A stretch of DNA of 64,000 nt from Liolophura sinensis (taxonomy: Eukaryota > Mollusca > Polyplacophora > Chitonida > Chitonidae). Positions 33,804 through 44,559 of this stretch are shown here, piece by piece. The notes under the pieces were generated by a model. It saw nothing but the letters and a program-made list of their open reading frames with translations, had not been told where the DNA came from and did no database searches. The position numbers were made by a program, and so were the translations under genes. The DNA lies in assembly GCF_032854445.1 (NCBI RefSeq), contig NC_088298.1:1473474-1537473 (forward strand). Reading direction: 5' to 3'. How positions within the stretch are numbered: position 1 is the first letter of the stretch; each line of letters opens with the position of its first letter.

Positions 33804-35042
33804 ACACTCTTAGTGTATTTTATTGACGTGAAATTAACTCTATGATTATATCTGCATTGCTATTATAAGAGTTCATATCATTCCAGTTTTTGACATAATG
33901 AATTTATTTTCTTAATCCTGGTTTCCAAACCATACATGTCGTTGCATTAATATTATCCCTTGTATAGAACAGATTCCTCCACCCTAGTAAACCTGAGTGC
34001 CGCCATATACATGTGAAATATTTTGGGGTACGAGCTATAATGCCAGCAAAAAAAATAAATATTACTTATTTATATAAATATGAGGAGGTTCTCCACCTTT
34101 TACACCTTTGCTTCTTTCCAATATCAGCATTTAGTGACGCTTTCTTCTTTCCAAAACCGCGTAACAGTATATATAATGGCAAAATAAAAAATTCCAGCAA
34201 ATCTGACTACATACACATTTTTTCGCAAATTTTCTAATTAAGTGCCTAGATCGTCCTTGAAAACATAAAAACGGTTTATTTTACATACATATATGTAACT
34301 GTTATAAATGCCGAACTTATTTATTTATTTACGGCGGTCAACGTTATGGTGAGAGAAAACCTGAGAAGTTACAGAAGTTATTACTAGATATCAAAATGTT
34401 AGTACGTGAATTTCTTGATGTTGTACCCATTGTGACTTTAGACAGACTGTTGTTCGTCCTGCATCGAAATTACAAATTTAAGTTGAGCGTATTTCACTTG
34501 AGCGCACTTGCTCCCCGTGGTGGACAGCAGAGATTATCAACTAGCCCTATGGACAAAACTGATATAAATTTAATCATGACTGATTTACGTTGTATCAGCA
34601 TGGACGTGTTCATCATTTTTTTGAAATTTGATAATAATTTCAGTATAACAACTTTCATTCAGTATTCAGCATCATTCCAGTATAGATTACTTTAAAATAA
34701 ATAGAAAAAAATGCCCACTGTTTTTGTCAAACAACAATTAAGGACCATACAACTCATTATTTTTATGATTATTCTTCACAAATAACACTGATAGTTCACG
34801 AATGTCGCTAATCGGATGTTCATAAGAATTGGATATGTTCAAGGGGAGCACATTACGCCTTGGATAGAGGCCTTTATTTGAAGACTCATTTCTGAAAGTT
34901 CACCAGTCATCATAAACCAGATACAGATACATTACCTTACACTAGACCATCGGCTCGCGTGCATGTGTACTCGGGAGATTATTGGATTATCTTAGGCACA
35001 CACGAGTACTAGGATAATCCACTTGTATAGTGACCCCCCCCC
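33804..35042. other. Intergenic, one more SINE-A scrap
   Basis: 34316-34370 carries TTATTTATTTACGGCGGTCA and ACGTTATGGTGAGAG from SINE-A. Otherwise AT-rich. Just before 35043 two interleaved inverted repeats occur: GTACTCG / CGAGTAC and GGATTATC / GATAATCC (34964-35020). Confidence 0.45.
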
Positions 35043-35303
35043 ATGAGCCCCAGCTCTACGAAAAAAAAGTCACCAAATCCGGTAGGCCCACACACTTATA
35101 GGACAATGGAGACGCGGAATTTTAACAGCAGAAGGTGGGAATATTTGTATACACATCATCAAATTAAGAGACAGAGTACTGAGGAGGAACTGGTGGGGAA
35201 TCTGAAATATCCTGGTGAGAGGCCCAGGTATAACACCCATAAGAGCCCCCCACCTACCCCGGTGTATACTCGTTACAGCCAAGATTCCACGATGAATATT
35301 TAA
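35043..35303 (+). CDS. Hypothetical basic 86-residue ORF
   Basis: ATG at 35043, directly after a TGA and nine C, to TAA at 35301. Product is basic and rich in P, T, S, R and Y: MSPSSTKKKSPNPVG, later KRQSTEEELVGNLKYPGERP and THKSPPPTPVYTRYSQ. Two AATAAA sequences follow the stop at 35326-35331 and 35335-35340. No domain, signal peptide or transmembrane segment. Composition is more protein-like than most ORFs here, and the polyadenylation signals are well placed, but no promoter or acceptor is evident. Confidence 0.3.
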   Translation: MSPSSTKKKSPNPVGPHTYRTMETRNFNSRRWEYLYTHHQIKRQSTEEELVGNLKYPGERPRYNTHKSPPPTPVYTRYSQDSTMNI

Positions 35304-35575
35304 TATCTTCAGGAAGTATGTGTTAAATAAACAGAATAAAAAATCTCAACCAGTTTAGGAATTACATAAACGGGATGTTTGGTTTGATTTGATATTTTTT
35401 AATTATATAATTAGATTGTCTTTTTATATATAAAAACACTGTTTTGCAACACGTAACCTTAAACAGATTTTCAAAATATTACCATTCTTTGTTAGATTAT
35501 TAGCACCCACATTGGAAGGTTCGACTATGCTCAATTTGTAATATTTATATATCCTAAATTATATAATAGCATCGT

Positions 35576-35773
35576 CTAATATTTCATTGTACTATCCTTT
35601 CTCCTGGCCAAGTAATGTAAGTCCCTCAGTACATTTCGGTCACAAAGAAACTTTTTATAAACATCTGGACACCCACAGTCCTTATTTCTAACGTTTTCTT
35701 GCAAATCTTGGAACACATAGCCCAGTGTGACGGCAAAATTTCTAAATTCGTCTTCAAGGAACTGCATGTTGCT
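35576..35773 (-). CDS. Probable terminal coding exon, unknown protein
   Basis: On minus, CCGTCTAGGCCTTAG ends at 35774, followed by AGC AAC ATG and 63 more codons to TAG at 35576-35578. An in-frame TAG lies inside the acceptor, so this is either a last exon or a gene starting at the ATG (35767). The product is amphipathic and looks like folded protein: MQFLEDEFRNFAVTLGYVFQ, then DLQENVRNKDCGCPDVYKK, then FLCDRNVLRDLHYLARRKD. Three cysteines (CGC, then C about 11 residues on) suggest an extracellular helical protein, but I recognise no family. Codon use is balanced in AT-rich surroundings. No upstream exon was located up to 38 kb. Confidence 0.45.
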   Translation of the reverse strand, partial: SNMQFLEDEFRNFAVTLGYVFQDLQENVRNKDCGCPDVYKKFLCDRNVLRDLHYLARRKDSTMKY

Positions 35774-36107
35774 CTAAGGCCTAGACGGTTTACGGAAGAT
35801 TTCTTTATATTTTATATGGATGCCTGCATAAGAATTAATTGTCTCTGAAGTATTTTTCATAGGGACTGGATGGAGGAGACTAGAGACAGGTATTTAAGGT
35901 TTGCACAATAAAACCTCAGTGCCTTTTCAATTCCATTCAGCTTTGATCCCTTTTATTAGGGTCTCAGACATCGCTGGAGGGATACAGTGTCAGTCAAGAT
36001 TAAAAAAATAGGAGTCAACAGGTCTGAATTTTAATTTTCTGAAGGAGAAAATCTCGCAGAGGTCAAACTCACTTACTGGGGGAAGGGTACTTTAAATATG
36101 CAAATTA

Positions 36108-36546
36108 GGAGAGGTTAACACTCGTTAATTCTGATGTGGGAAAACTTTGAGGACAATAGGAGTCTGGTTTAGACAGGTGTAATTTGGGGGAGAGACGCTA
36201 TCCCCGATCAACAGGTATAAGATGCTCGTAAACCGGTATTTCACTGAGACGTCCGATTCCCTACCCCCTTAAGGTGAGGCCGACAATAGAGCGGTGTGGA
36301 TCAAAGGATTAGGACAAAGGTGCCCACCTGAGTCCCACGCCTCAGCCCTCCCTCTCACAACAGCCATTAGGGTCCGGTCAACAAGTCTCTGTATAAACCC
36401 AACCCCCGAGTTACCGTCAAGCCGTGATATAACCCTCGTGCTTTATACCTGCTAATGTTCTGTTTTCTCAGGCAGCCTGAATCTTACATACCCCCAGCAT
36501 CATTCTATTCCAATTGATTAACCTTTTAATAACAGGTGTGCGCATT
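36108..36546 (+). repeat. Repeat F, copy 1
   Basis: About 430-bp dispersed repeat: GATCAACAGGTATAAGATGC, CCCCCTTAAGGTGAGGCCGA, CAATAGAGCGGTGTGGATCA, CTCAGCCCTCCCTCTCACAA, CGAGTTACCGTCAAGCCGTG, TTATACCTGCTAATGTTCTG, CAGGCAGCCTGAATCTTACA, ending AACAGGTGTGCGCATTT. Full copies recur at 41102-41511 (plus) and 45967-46372 (minus). No ORF; class unknown. Confidence 0.9.
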
Positions 36547-36559
36547 TACCTTCGTGTAT

Positions 36560-36856
36560 ATGTCTGAAAATAAAACCCCCACCCTGTGGGAAAATCCAAG
36601 GTATGTGGGTAAAGCTCACTTTAACACCGGTAACGAAGATCGGACGAAACTGTTATCTGCAGCCAGTTTGAATCCACGAAAGCCCTCTACTGGCGTTAAG
36701 ATTTGGACAGTCTTAACATGTAATTTGTCATACCTACAGGAACATGGAACATCTTTTCAGGCATTTATGTATGTTTCAATTCAAAATACGCTCTCAACCG
36801 AAAAGCTGATCACTGATTTCTTTCTGAATCCAAACCTTTTCTCGTTTCGTTTTTGA
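36560..36856 (+). CDS. Hypothetical ORF (98 codons), low support
   Basis: ATG 14 bp beyond the end of repeat F, stop TGA near 36856. Begins MSENKTPTLWENPRYVGKA, continues HFNTGNEDRTKLLSAASLNP, hydrophilic for 50 residues and then of random composition. A donor-like AG followed by GTATGT at about 36600 could end a short first exon after MSENKTPTLWENP. No promoter elements seen. Confidence 0.2.
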   Translation: MSENKTPTLWENPRYVGKAHFNTGNEDRTKLLSAASLNPRKPSTGVKIWTVLTCNLSYLQEHGTSFQAFMYVSIQNTLSTEKLITDFFLNPNLFSFRF

Positions 36857-38229
36857 TCGATTCGAGTCTGAGTTTTGGAATATGGTCTCAAGAGTTATCG
36901 TTCTTGCCTTCAACTATGGTCTCTTGTATGCATTGTCGATATGGGGTCAACTTGTACCGCTCTACATACCTTGATACCTCTTTATTATAGCTGAGGAGCG
37001 ATGTACTGATTAAAGTTTTATAAAGTAGTCCTTAATAGGATAAGGGATCGAACGTGAATGTTGTAAAAAGAAAAAAAGATGGTTGAAGAGAAAGATAAGT
37101 ACACCGTGCTCCCGACAAAAATCTTTTTTTTATTTTCGCATCCAGCGAGAGCGGGATGCGAGCCTCCCACCTCATGGTGGCTGATGGTTTAATATGAGAC
37201 GAACGCTTTATAAGACTAGCCTGGTGCGGGCTGTCACTGACACATAACAGCATATTGTAGTCAGCTAGGGAGTGAAGAGTTCAAATCTGAGAGTGTGCAA
37301 GGTTAACAACTATAGAACACCACGGGTTCATTTGGTCTTTTTTCTGCAATAACCAAACCGTTAGAAAGTTCCAACATTTTCTACTACAATGCCCATTCCG
37401 ATACCTTCTCATAAATTAAACAGATTTTTGATTATTCAAGAACACTTTCACAAATTAAGGATTCTATTTTTATTTAATGTTACAGCCCCTGATTTTTACT
37501 CCGCGTGGCGTTCATTCAGGTTGGTTGTAAAGTACTAGGCGAAGGTCGGAGGTCTACTCAGACAGGCATTCTGCGGTTTTCTCCACCCCCTCTGCCGTAA
37601 AAGTGAAAACTTAATTTTTAAATACGGTGTCGAACACAATCAAATAATTAATTGTACAAATTTTAAAAGTGGAAGCTAAGAATAAAGTTTATATGTTGCA
37701 TATTTCCGAAGTGAAATGGACCTTTAGAAATAAGGATTGTATCACAAATTATCTTCATTATATTTTTGATAATCCTTAATCCTTCGAAATTCTGTCTGTT
37801 TCAAATTCGATAATAAAGAATATGCCGTTCCTTCTCGTTTCCTAAACTTAGACACAGCTGAAATTATTCTGTGCCCGGTCAAGACAAAAGAAAGTGCAGC
37901 AAACGCATTATAGTCTCCCGCTGGTATAACGTTTTTCTGAATTAGACTCTTAATACTATATAGGTAACACGTTGAGCATACATTTACTTAAAACTCCTGT
38001 TTTAACACATGGTTATCACACCTTCACAGCAATTAAAGGGCAGGTGGTGTTGATCTGGTGACCCTTTGGACAGGTACTAATTACAATTACTCGCCAGGTG
38101 TAAATCCATATAAGAAGCACAAAACTTTTAGTTCGGAGTTGTTCTAACAACGAGTTGAAAGTTAATAGCTTGATGCAATTTAAGGTCAAAGTGCATCACA
38201 ATTAATTTTTACAATCTTTCTCCGCAAAG
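36857..38229. other. Intergenic
   Basis: No supported gene. A fragment resembling repeat F ends (GGACAGGTACTAATTACAAT) lies at about 38070-38110. A segment around 37140-37220 read on minus has a faint tRNA-like head. Confidence 0.35.
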
Positions 38230-38323
38230 ATCACACGTGATTGAACAGCTGTTAGACAAAGTCCATCTAGGAAGTGAATACGGATATGACCAGTCCACGA
38301 TTGTTGCAATTAAAGGATTAAAG
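38230..38323 (+). CDS. Possible internal exon, unknown protein
   Basis: Acceptor ACAATCTTTCTCCGCAAAG ends at 38229; donor AAG followed by GTAACC starts at 38324. One frame is open: 1 nt completes a previous codon, then 31 codons (SHVIEQLLDKVHLGSEYGYD, then QSTIVAIKGLK). The peptide is soluble and protein-like. Acceptor is good, donor moderate. No family recognised and no partner exon. Confidence 0.27.
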
Positions 38324-38769
38324 GTAACCTCGATAATTTGTGTTTTGTGTTTTTACAATTCTCTACCATGCACACAACTCTCAGCTATTAACGTGATCTG
38401 CAGCTGTTTTAACTTCATTGTAATAAGTTACCTGCAAAATTTAATGAAGATGTAATTTTGTTTTAAAATATGCAAATTGTAAAATGAAAGACTGTGCCTT
38501 CTCTCGGCTACCATGGTTTATTGATTCTTTTACAACCATACTTCGACTATTTTGAGAGAGATTTGAACATGTGTTATTACACATTCATACACAAATCACC
38601 ATGCAAACGCAGAGATATACATAAAACATAAGTCTACATATAGATCTGTACGGTACAATTTCACAAGAATGAAAAAAGTGTTACAGCAGATTTTGTGTTT
38701 AAAACTGTTGAAATTCTATTTTTTGCAAATTAAACACAAATTACACGCTCTATATATGATACGTGTGTT

Positions 38770-38940
38770 CTTTTAACTTTTCCGACTTCAAACATTATAA
38801 AACTTCCAACATTATAAGACTTCCGATTTCCAACGTTATAAAACTTCCAACCTCCAACATTATAAAACTTCCGACTTCCAAAATTATGAAACTTCTGACT
38901 TCCAACATTACAAAACTTCCGATTTAAACATTATAAAATT
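38770..38940. repeat. 24-bp minisatellite
   Basis: Seven diverged units of AAAACTTCCGACTTCCAACA plus TTAT. Confidence 0.88.
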
Positions 38941-39295
38941 TGGGAAGTTGGGGTCCGTTGGCTTATGTTTCCGAAGAGATCGATGTTGCTCTGAAAACAC
39001 ATTTTTTCAGTTAAGTATCGAATATCCAGGTACATGTAATTTGCACGTCCAAAAGTTATTTTTTCAATTTCGCAGGACGTTAGGATAAGTGAAACGAAAA
39101 ACAGTTCTGACACCTTTGTGTAAACTTCATGTTAAAGGTGATATTGGGTAAATTCTTTTCGGTGGATTCCTCAGCGTTCATCGTGACAGGTACAAGGTCG
39201 CAGGTCCTGTGTAGGCCCTTTTCGCAGGGTTACGTTCGCTGAAGACCAATGTTCTTCCACCGTCATATGCCATATAGAACTGACCTCTGTCATAT
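38941..39295. other. Spacer
   Basis: No feature supported. Confidence 0.4.
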
Positions 39296-39418
39296 ATTTA
39301 CTAGATTGGTGTTCTACACCGTGGCAAGAATATTCCACTTAAATAACGGCGGCGAGAATTATGGTGGGAGAACACCCACGACCACCCACAGGTTGCTGAA
39401 AGACCTTCCCACGTACCC
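39296..39418 (-). mobile_element. SINE-A fragment
   Basis: GATTGGTGTTCTACACCGTG, CAAGAATATTCCACTTAAAT, TTATGGTGGGAG, CACAGGTTGCTGAAAGACCT, CCCACGTACC. Body present, head missing. Confidence 0.88.
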
Positions 39419-39552
39419 CCAGAGTACCACTGTCGCATAAGTGAAACTTTCTTGAGGATGAGGTTAAGTAACAGTGCATGTCTTCACAAGCTTTCAGAAA
39501 GATTTATTAAACAACAACAATCAATCTCTCTTTGTGAGATACAATATATATG

Positions 39553-39769
<217 letters not shown>

Positions 39770-40050
39770 ATTGTGCCGAAAAACTGGTGGGAGTTCGAAC
39801 CAGCGGCCACAGTCAGACTATCTAGACCAAGAACAGCAGGTAGACTTCCGGTAAATTTGTATTGTGAAACGGTATAAAACACTAGTCCCATCATATTGAC
39901 TTTTTTTGCACATGGGTTAGATGATCAATTTTGTAGATGCCCATACATGTACAAGAAGAATATACGCGTACTCTCTAAAACCTATACTGTGTGCGAATTG
40001 TGTACAGTTTTCTGGCAAAAACGACCACAAACCAAAATTTGTGTACTGAC

Positions 40051-40093
40051 ACGTGTATCACTGGTATACCATGCGTACACCACTGATACACGT
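40051..40093. repeat. 15-bp inverted repeat
   Basis: ACGTGTATCACTGGT (40051-40065) and ACCACTGATACACGT (40079-40093), one mismatch, 13-nt loop. Surrounding DNA is rich in GTGTAC words. Related GTGTACC-rich DNA occurs at 61960-62130 and 62480-62640. Confidence 0.8.
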
Positions 40094-40310
40094 CATTGTG
40101 AACATGCAAATTTGTATAAACATTCGTTCCAGTCACATGACGACGAAAGAATCCTTAAAGTGCATGTAATGTGGCTCTTTGTTGCAGGACGGATTTCCAC
40201 CGTTCTTTATTTAGTGTTGCTTCACTGAGAAGCCTTAGCGAAGGCAAGTAAACCCATCAGAGCCATTATACTAATACGAGTCAACCAGTCGTTGTACTAT
40301 CCCCTTCATG

Positions 40311-40420
40311 CTGAACGCCAAGCGAGGAAGTTTAAGATCTTAGGTGTGACTCGACCCAGGATTGACCCTGGCAATACCGCTCCCAACGCGGACGCTCTAC
40401 CAACTGTACTATCGGGGCGG
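40311..40420 (-). mobile_element. SINE-C head (tRNA-derived)
   Basis: Read on minus: GCCCCGATAGTACAGTTGGT begins a tRNA-like domain; box A TAGTACAGTTGGTAGAGC, box B GGGTCAATCCTGGG, then GTCGAGTCACACCTAAG and CTTCCTCGCTTGGCG. I know this head-plus-CTTCCTCGCTTGGCG arrangement as a common mollusc SINE. It is not a tRNA gene: the acceptor stem does not close. The body of the same family is at 59690-60030. Confidence 0.75.
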
Positions 40421-40610
40421 GCCTAGAGAGTATAGTGCACATATTCTAAACGGCAGGAGAACAAAACAGCCTGAATTGTTCTTGACAATTAATGTATAGT
40501 AAGTTTGCCTCCGAAATAAACACGATGTTTTACTTTATTTGATTTTTGTCCAGTTTTTATTTATATTCATGTAGTTAGTTATTAATTTCATTCGTGTTTA
40601 AGGATGTATA

Positions 40611-40775
40611 GGTCTGACAGCAACCTGCAGATGGTCGTGATTTTCCCCCGGACTCTGCCCGATTTCATCCCACATTAATGCTGGCCGCCGCCATATGGTG
40701 TATGGTGTAAAACACCAATCACATAAACAAACAAATAAACAAATAAATAAATAAATAAATCAATAAATAAATAAG
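40611..40775 (+). mobile_element. SINE-A fragment
   Basis: GGTCTGACAGCAACCTGCAG, ATGGTCGTGATTTTCCCCCG, TTAATGCTGGCCGCCG, then GTGTAAAACACCAATCACAT and a long AAATAAAC/AAAT tail. Confidence 0.88.
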
Positions 40776-41101
40776 AATGTATACTTGATTGTTTGTCACT
40801 TTGACATTACGGTAATGTATATGGGTTGGGAATTTAGCAGAATCTGGGATAAACCACAGTACTTCATCAGGTACTGTATTATCCGCCTAGCTAAAAAAAA
40901 CTCCTTTCAAAAACCTGGATTATTCTCCTGGATGACTGACAGAAATCATTCTCACAACTATCACGATGGAAGTAAAACCGGAACTGTATGTGGAGAGCAA
41001 AATACGCTCATATCCAAGTATGTATATACCTTCCGAATAGGCTGATGTGTTGAATGCCGTAGGCCTATCTCAAAATCCACGAGTGGAATTCCTCTTTCGA
41101 A

Positions 41102-41511
41102 ATAATTAACAAACCGTTACTAATTGTCAGGACAGGTATCAATTATTTCCCAGACGCGAGACGCTGCTCGATCAACAGGTAAGATACCTGCAAACCGGTA
41201 TTTCACAAAGCCTTCCGTTCTTCTGTACCCCCTTAAGGTGAGGCCGACAATAGAGCGGTGTGGATCAAAGGATTAGTATAAAGGCGCCCCACCTGAGTCC
41301 CACGCCTCAGCCCTCCCTCTCACAACAGCCATTAGAGTCCGATCAACAAGTCTCTGTATAGACCCAACCCCCGAGTTACTATCCAGTCGTGATATAACCC
41401 TCGTGCTTTATACCTGCTAATGTTCAGTTTTCTCAGGCAGCCTGAATCTTACATAGCTCCAGCATCGTTACATTCCAATTAATTAACAGATAATTACAGG
41501 TGTGCACATTT
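41102..41511 (+). repeat. Repeat F, copy 2
   Basis: Most complete copy: starts AATTAACAAACCGTTACTAA, TTGTCAGGACAGGTATCAAT, contains GGCCGACAATAGAGCGGTGT, ends CAGATAATTACAGGTGTGCA. A further fragment of its right end is at 41699-41781. Confidence 0.92.
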
Positions 41512-41698
41512 GATGATAACGAATCAGCACGGTCTGTATTCTTCGACCACACCAGATACGAGCGCTACTGTTGGATCTCAGTTGGAACGCTGGGAAAATT
41601 CTTCTTGATGTAGCAGTCATTGCGCTTGCGTGGATGATACTGGCGTTGGATCAGCCAGGGTTCCAAACCAACCGTCTGCTTTTCAACCTGTTTAACTC

Positions 41699-41781
41699 TG
41701 GTTTTCTCAGCCAGTCTTGCACCTTACATTGCCACAGCATAATTACATTCCAATTAATCAATCGTTAATTGCAGGTGTTTT
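41699..41781 (+). repeat. Repeat F right-end fragment
   Basis: GTTTTCTCAGCCAGTCTTGC, ACATTCCAATTAATCAATCG, TTAATTGCAGGTGTTTT. Part of the ORF at 41571-41768 is made of it. Confidence 0.7.
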
Positions 41782-41872
41782 GTATTCGCGTTTTGTTTTC
41801 TTGGAAAACCTGTAATTACTGGTGCACAATTTTCATTAAAAAAAATGCACTGTGTTTTAAGTGGGAAAGACT

Positions 41873-41970
41873 TGGGTGGGGGCTGGTGGAGTGAGGGTGA
41901 GGGGGGTGGGGGTTGGGGTTGGGGGGTGGAGGGGTTGGGGGGGGGGTGGAAAGAAGGGGTAGGGACGGGA
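41873..41970 (+). other. G-rich, quadruplex-prone tract
   Basis: Almost 100 bp with at least ten runs of three or more G on plus (for example GGGTGAGGGGGGTGGGGGTT and GGGGTTGGGGGGTGG). Minus-strand ORFs here are proline-rich artefacts. Confidence 0.85.
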
Positions 41971-42639
41971 ACAGGTGTGAACTGTGAGAAGATCTGTCTA
42001 TAGCAAGGAATGTCAACCAGAGCGTGGAATTTCATCCGGCCAATTGTGAGTTCGAAACCACTATATGCATGTATATGCTTTGTTTTTTATGTTAAATAAA
42101 ACAAAATGACAGTGTTATGACGTTGCCTGATTATTTATTTGTACCTTAACCTTGATTTACCTTAACACCAGGGTATAATTATAGACATTACGATGTATAT
42201 AGCAAACACTTCCTGTAGTTGACGACTAGAACCTGTGTTTAATGTTGACGAGTTTCGTAAACAGATCAAAAACTGACTGCAATTCAATACACGACCTCTA
42301 GAACGCAAATATTATTGAATGAACACTTGTTACACCCTGCTAAGGTCGATAGACGAATGGATTCATTCAAACTTGTTTTCTTAGCCCAGGAGAAAAATTG
42401 ACCTGCAAGTGATTTACACTATATTTTAGACGGCAATTAGAAAACGTTTCAGTTCACACAACAGGAAATGTAAGATAGGATATTCCCACTCTTAGCGGAC
42501 TCGCGTGGTTGCAGTTTTAAGTCAGGGAAGTATAGTGAGATACCTGCCAAATGGCGGTGGTTTATCCACGGTCTCCTGGTTTATTCCATCGTTAAACCTC
42601 ACCACCGTCTTGTGAGTTGAGTTGAGTTGTGTTATAGAG
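41971..42639. other. Spacer
   Basis: AT-rich; no feature supported. Confidence 0.4.
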
Positions 42640-43945
42640 TTTTGGTGTAAGTGAATCACTGCTTAGTAGTGCCGTCAGATGAGTTAAGTTATGGAAGTGT
42701 GGTGTAAGTGGATCACTGCTTGGTAGTGCCGTCAGATGAGTTAAGTTATAGAAGTGTGGTTTAAGTGGATCACTGCTTGGTAGTGCCGTCAGATGAGCTA
42801 AGCTATGGAAGTGTGGTGTAAGTGGATCACTGGTGAGCATGACCTTAAGTTGAGTTAAGTTATGGAAGTGTGGTGTAAGTGGATCACTGGTGAGCATAAC
42901 CTTAAGTTGAGTTAAGTTATGGAAGTGTGGTGTAAGTGGATCACTGGTGAGCATGACCTTTAGCTGAGTTAAGTTATGGAAGTGTGGTGTAAGTGGATCA
43001 CTGGTGAGCATGACCTTAAGTTGAGTTAAGTTATGGAAGTGTGGTATAAGTGGATCACTGGTGAGCATAACCTTAAGTTGAGTTAAGTTATGGAAGTGTG
43101 GTGTAAGTGGATCACTGGTGAGCATGACCTTAAGTTGAGTTAAGTTATGGAAGTGTGGTGTAAGTGGATTACTGGTGAGCATAACCTTAAGTTGAGTTAA
43201 GTTGTAGAAGTGTGGTGTAAGTGGATCACTGGTGAGCATGACCTTAAGTTGAGTTAAGTTATGGAAGTGTGGTGTAAGTGGATCACTGGTGAGCATGACC
43301 TTTAGCTGAGTTAAGTTATGGAAGTGTGGTGTAAGTGGATCACTGGTGAGCATGACCTTTAGCTGAGTTAAGTTATGGAAGTGTGGTGTAAGTGGATGAC
43401 TGGTGAGCATAACCTTAAGTTGAGTTAAGTTATGGAAGTGTGGTGTAAGTGGATGACTGGTGAGCATGACCTTAAGTTGAGTTAAGTTATGGAAGTGTGG
43501 TGTAAGTGGATCACTGGTGAGCATGACCTTTAGCTGAGTTAAGTTATGGAAGTGTGGTGTAAGTGGATCACTGGTGAGCATGACCTTTAGCTGAGTTAAG
43601 TTATGGAAGTGTGGTGTAAGTGGATCACTGGTGAGCATAACCTTAAGTTGAGTTAAGTTATGGAAGTGTGGTGTAAGTGGATCACTGGTGAGCATGACCT
43701 TTAGCTGAGTTAAGTTATGGAAGTGTGGTGTAAGTGGATCACTGGTGAGCATGACCTTAAGTTGAGTTAAGTTATGGAAGTGTGGTGTAAGTGGATCACT
43801 GGTGAGCATAACCTTAAGTTGAGTTAAGTTATGGAAGTGTGGTGTAAGTGGATCACTGGTGAGCAAGACCTTAAGTTGAGTTAAGTTATGGAAGTGTGGT
43901 GTAAGTGGATGACTGGTGAGCATGGCCTTCATTTGAGTTGAGTAA
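42640..43945. repeat. 57-bp minisatellite with a 446-codon open frame on minus
   Basis: About 23 units of 57 bp: GAGTTAAGTTATGGAAGTGT, GGTGTAAGTGGATCACTGGT, GAGCATGACCTTAAGTT. The three leftmost units carry a variant half (CTTGGTAGTGCCGTCAGATG). Since 57 = 3 x 19, one minus frame (42592-43932) stays open as a 19-residue repeat, KVMLTSDPLTPHFHNLTQL. Middle units are of three types: CATGACCTTAAGTTGAG, CATAACCTTAAGTTGAG and CATGACCTTTAGCTGAG. No promoter, signal peptide or splice site supports a gene, so I call it a satellite. Confidence 0.9.
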
Positions 43946-44170
43946 TGAAACTTTGGCGTTTTCCATTCCTAAGAAAGTTTGACTTACACCACATCTAAAC
44001 ATTCAGCGTCATTTCAGCCCCCCCCCCTCAAAAAAAAACGTTGATCACAACAACCTTTTCTACAACGCCCTACACTTCTAGCCTGTTCTTTGGAGGATTG
44101 AGAAAAAGGCTCGATATAGATTCATCCCTAACCCTGCCTGAGCGCAGAGTAGAACAAAATACTTATTAAT

Positions 44171-44330
44171 TTATTGATTTATTTATTTATTTGATTGGTG
44201 TTTTACGCGGTACTCAAGAATATTTCACTTATACGACGGCGGCCAGCATTATGGTGACAGGAAACCGTTCAAAGCCCAGCGCAAACCCACGACCATCCGC
44301 AGGTTTCTGGTAGACCTTTCGGCGTACATG
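44171..44330 (-). mobile_element. SINE-A copy
   Basis: ATTTATTTATTTATTTGATT tail, GGTGTTTTACGCGGTACTCA, GGCGGCCAGCATTATGGTGA, CACGACCATCCGCAGG. Confidence 0.92.
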
Positions 44331-44559
44331 AAAGAAAATAGTCAAAAGTTTCATTTATATCACAGTACATACATATCCTTAAATTGCATGAAATTAAAGG
44401 TATGCATTCTGTACGCTCTGTACAGGTTGGACATTACTGACTTTTTTGACAGTATTGGGCACAGATAATGATTTTTGTACACAGGCAAGCTTCCACAGCT
44501 TGCTACCAAACTGAGCAATTTCTTGCCGTGCTAACTGATTACAATTTAGTACTGCTGTA

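Noticed and set aside
40311-40420. Functional tRNA gene on minus
   Set aside because: Box A and box B are present, but the acceptor stem does not pair and the sequence continues into a SINE body.
41754-42035. Proline-rich minus ORFs
   Set aside because: Simple translation of the G-rich tract.
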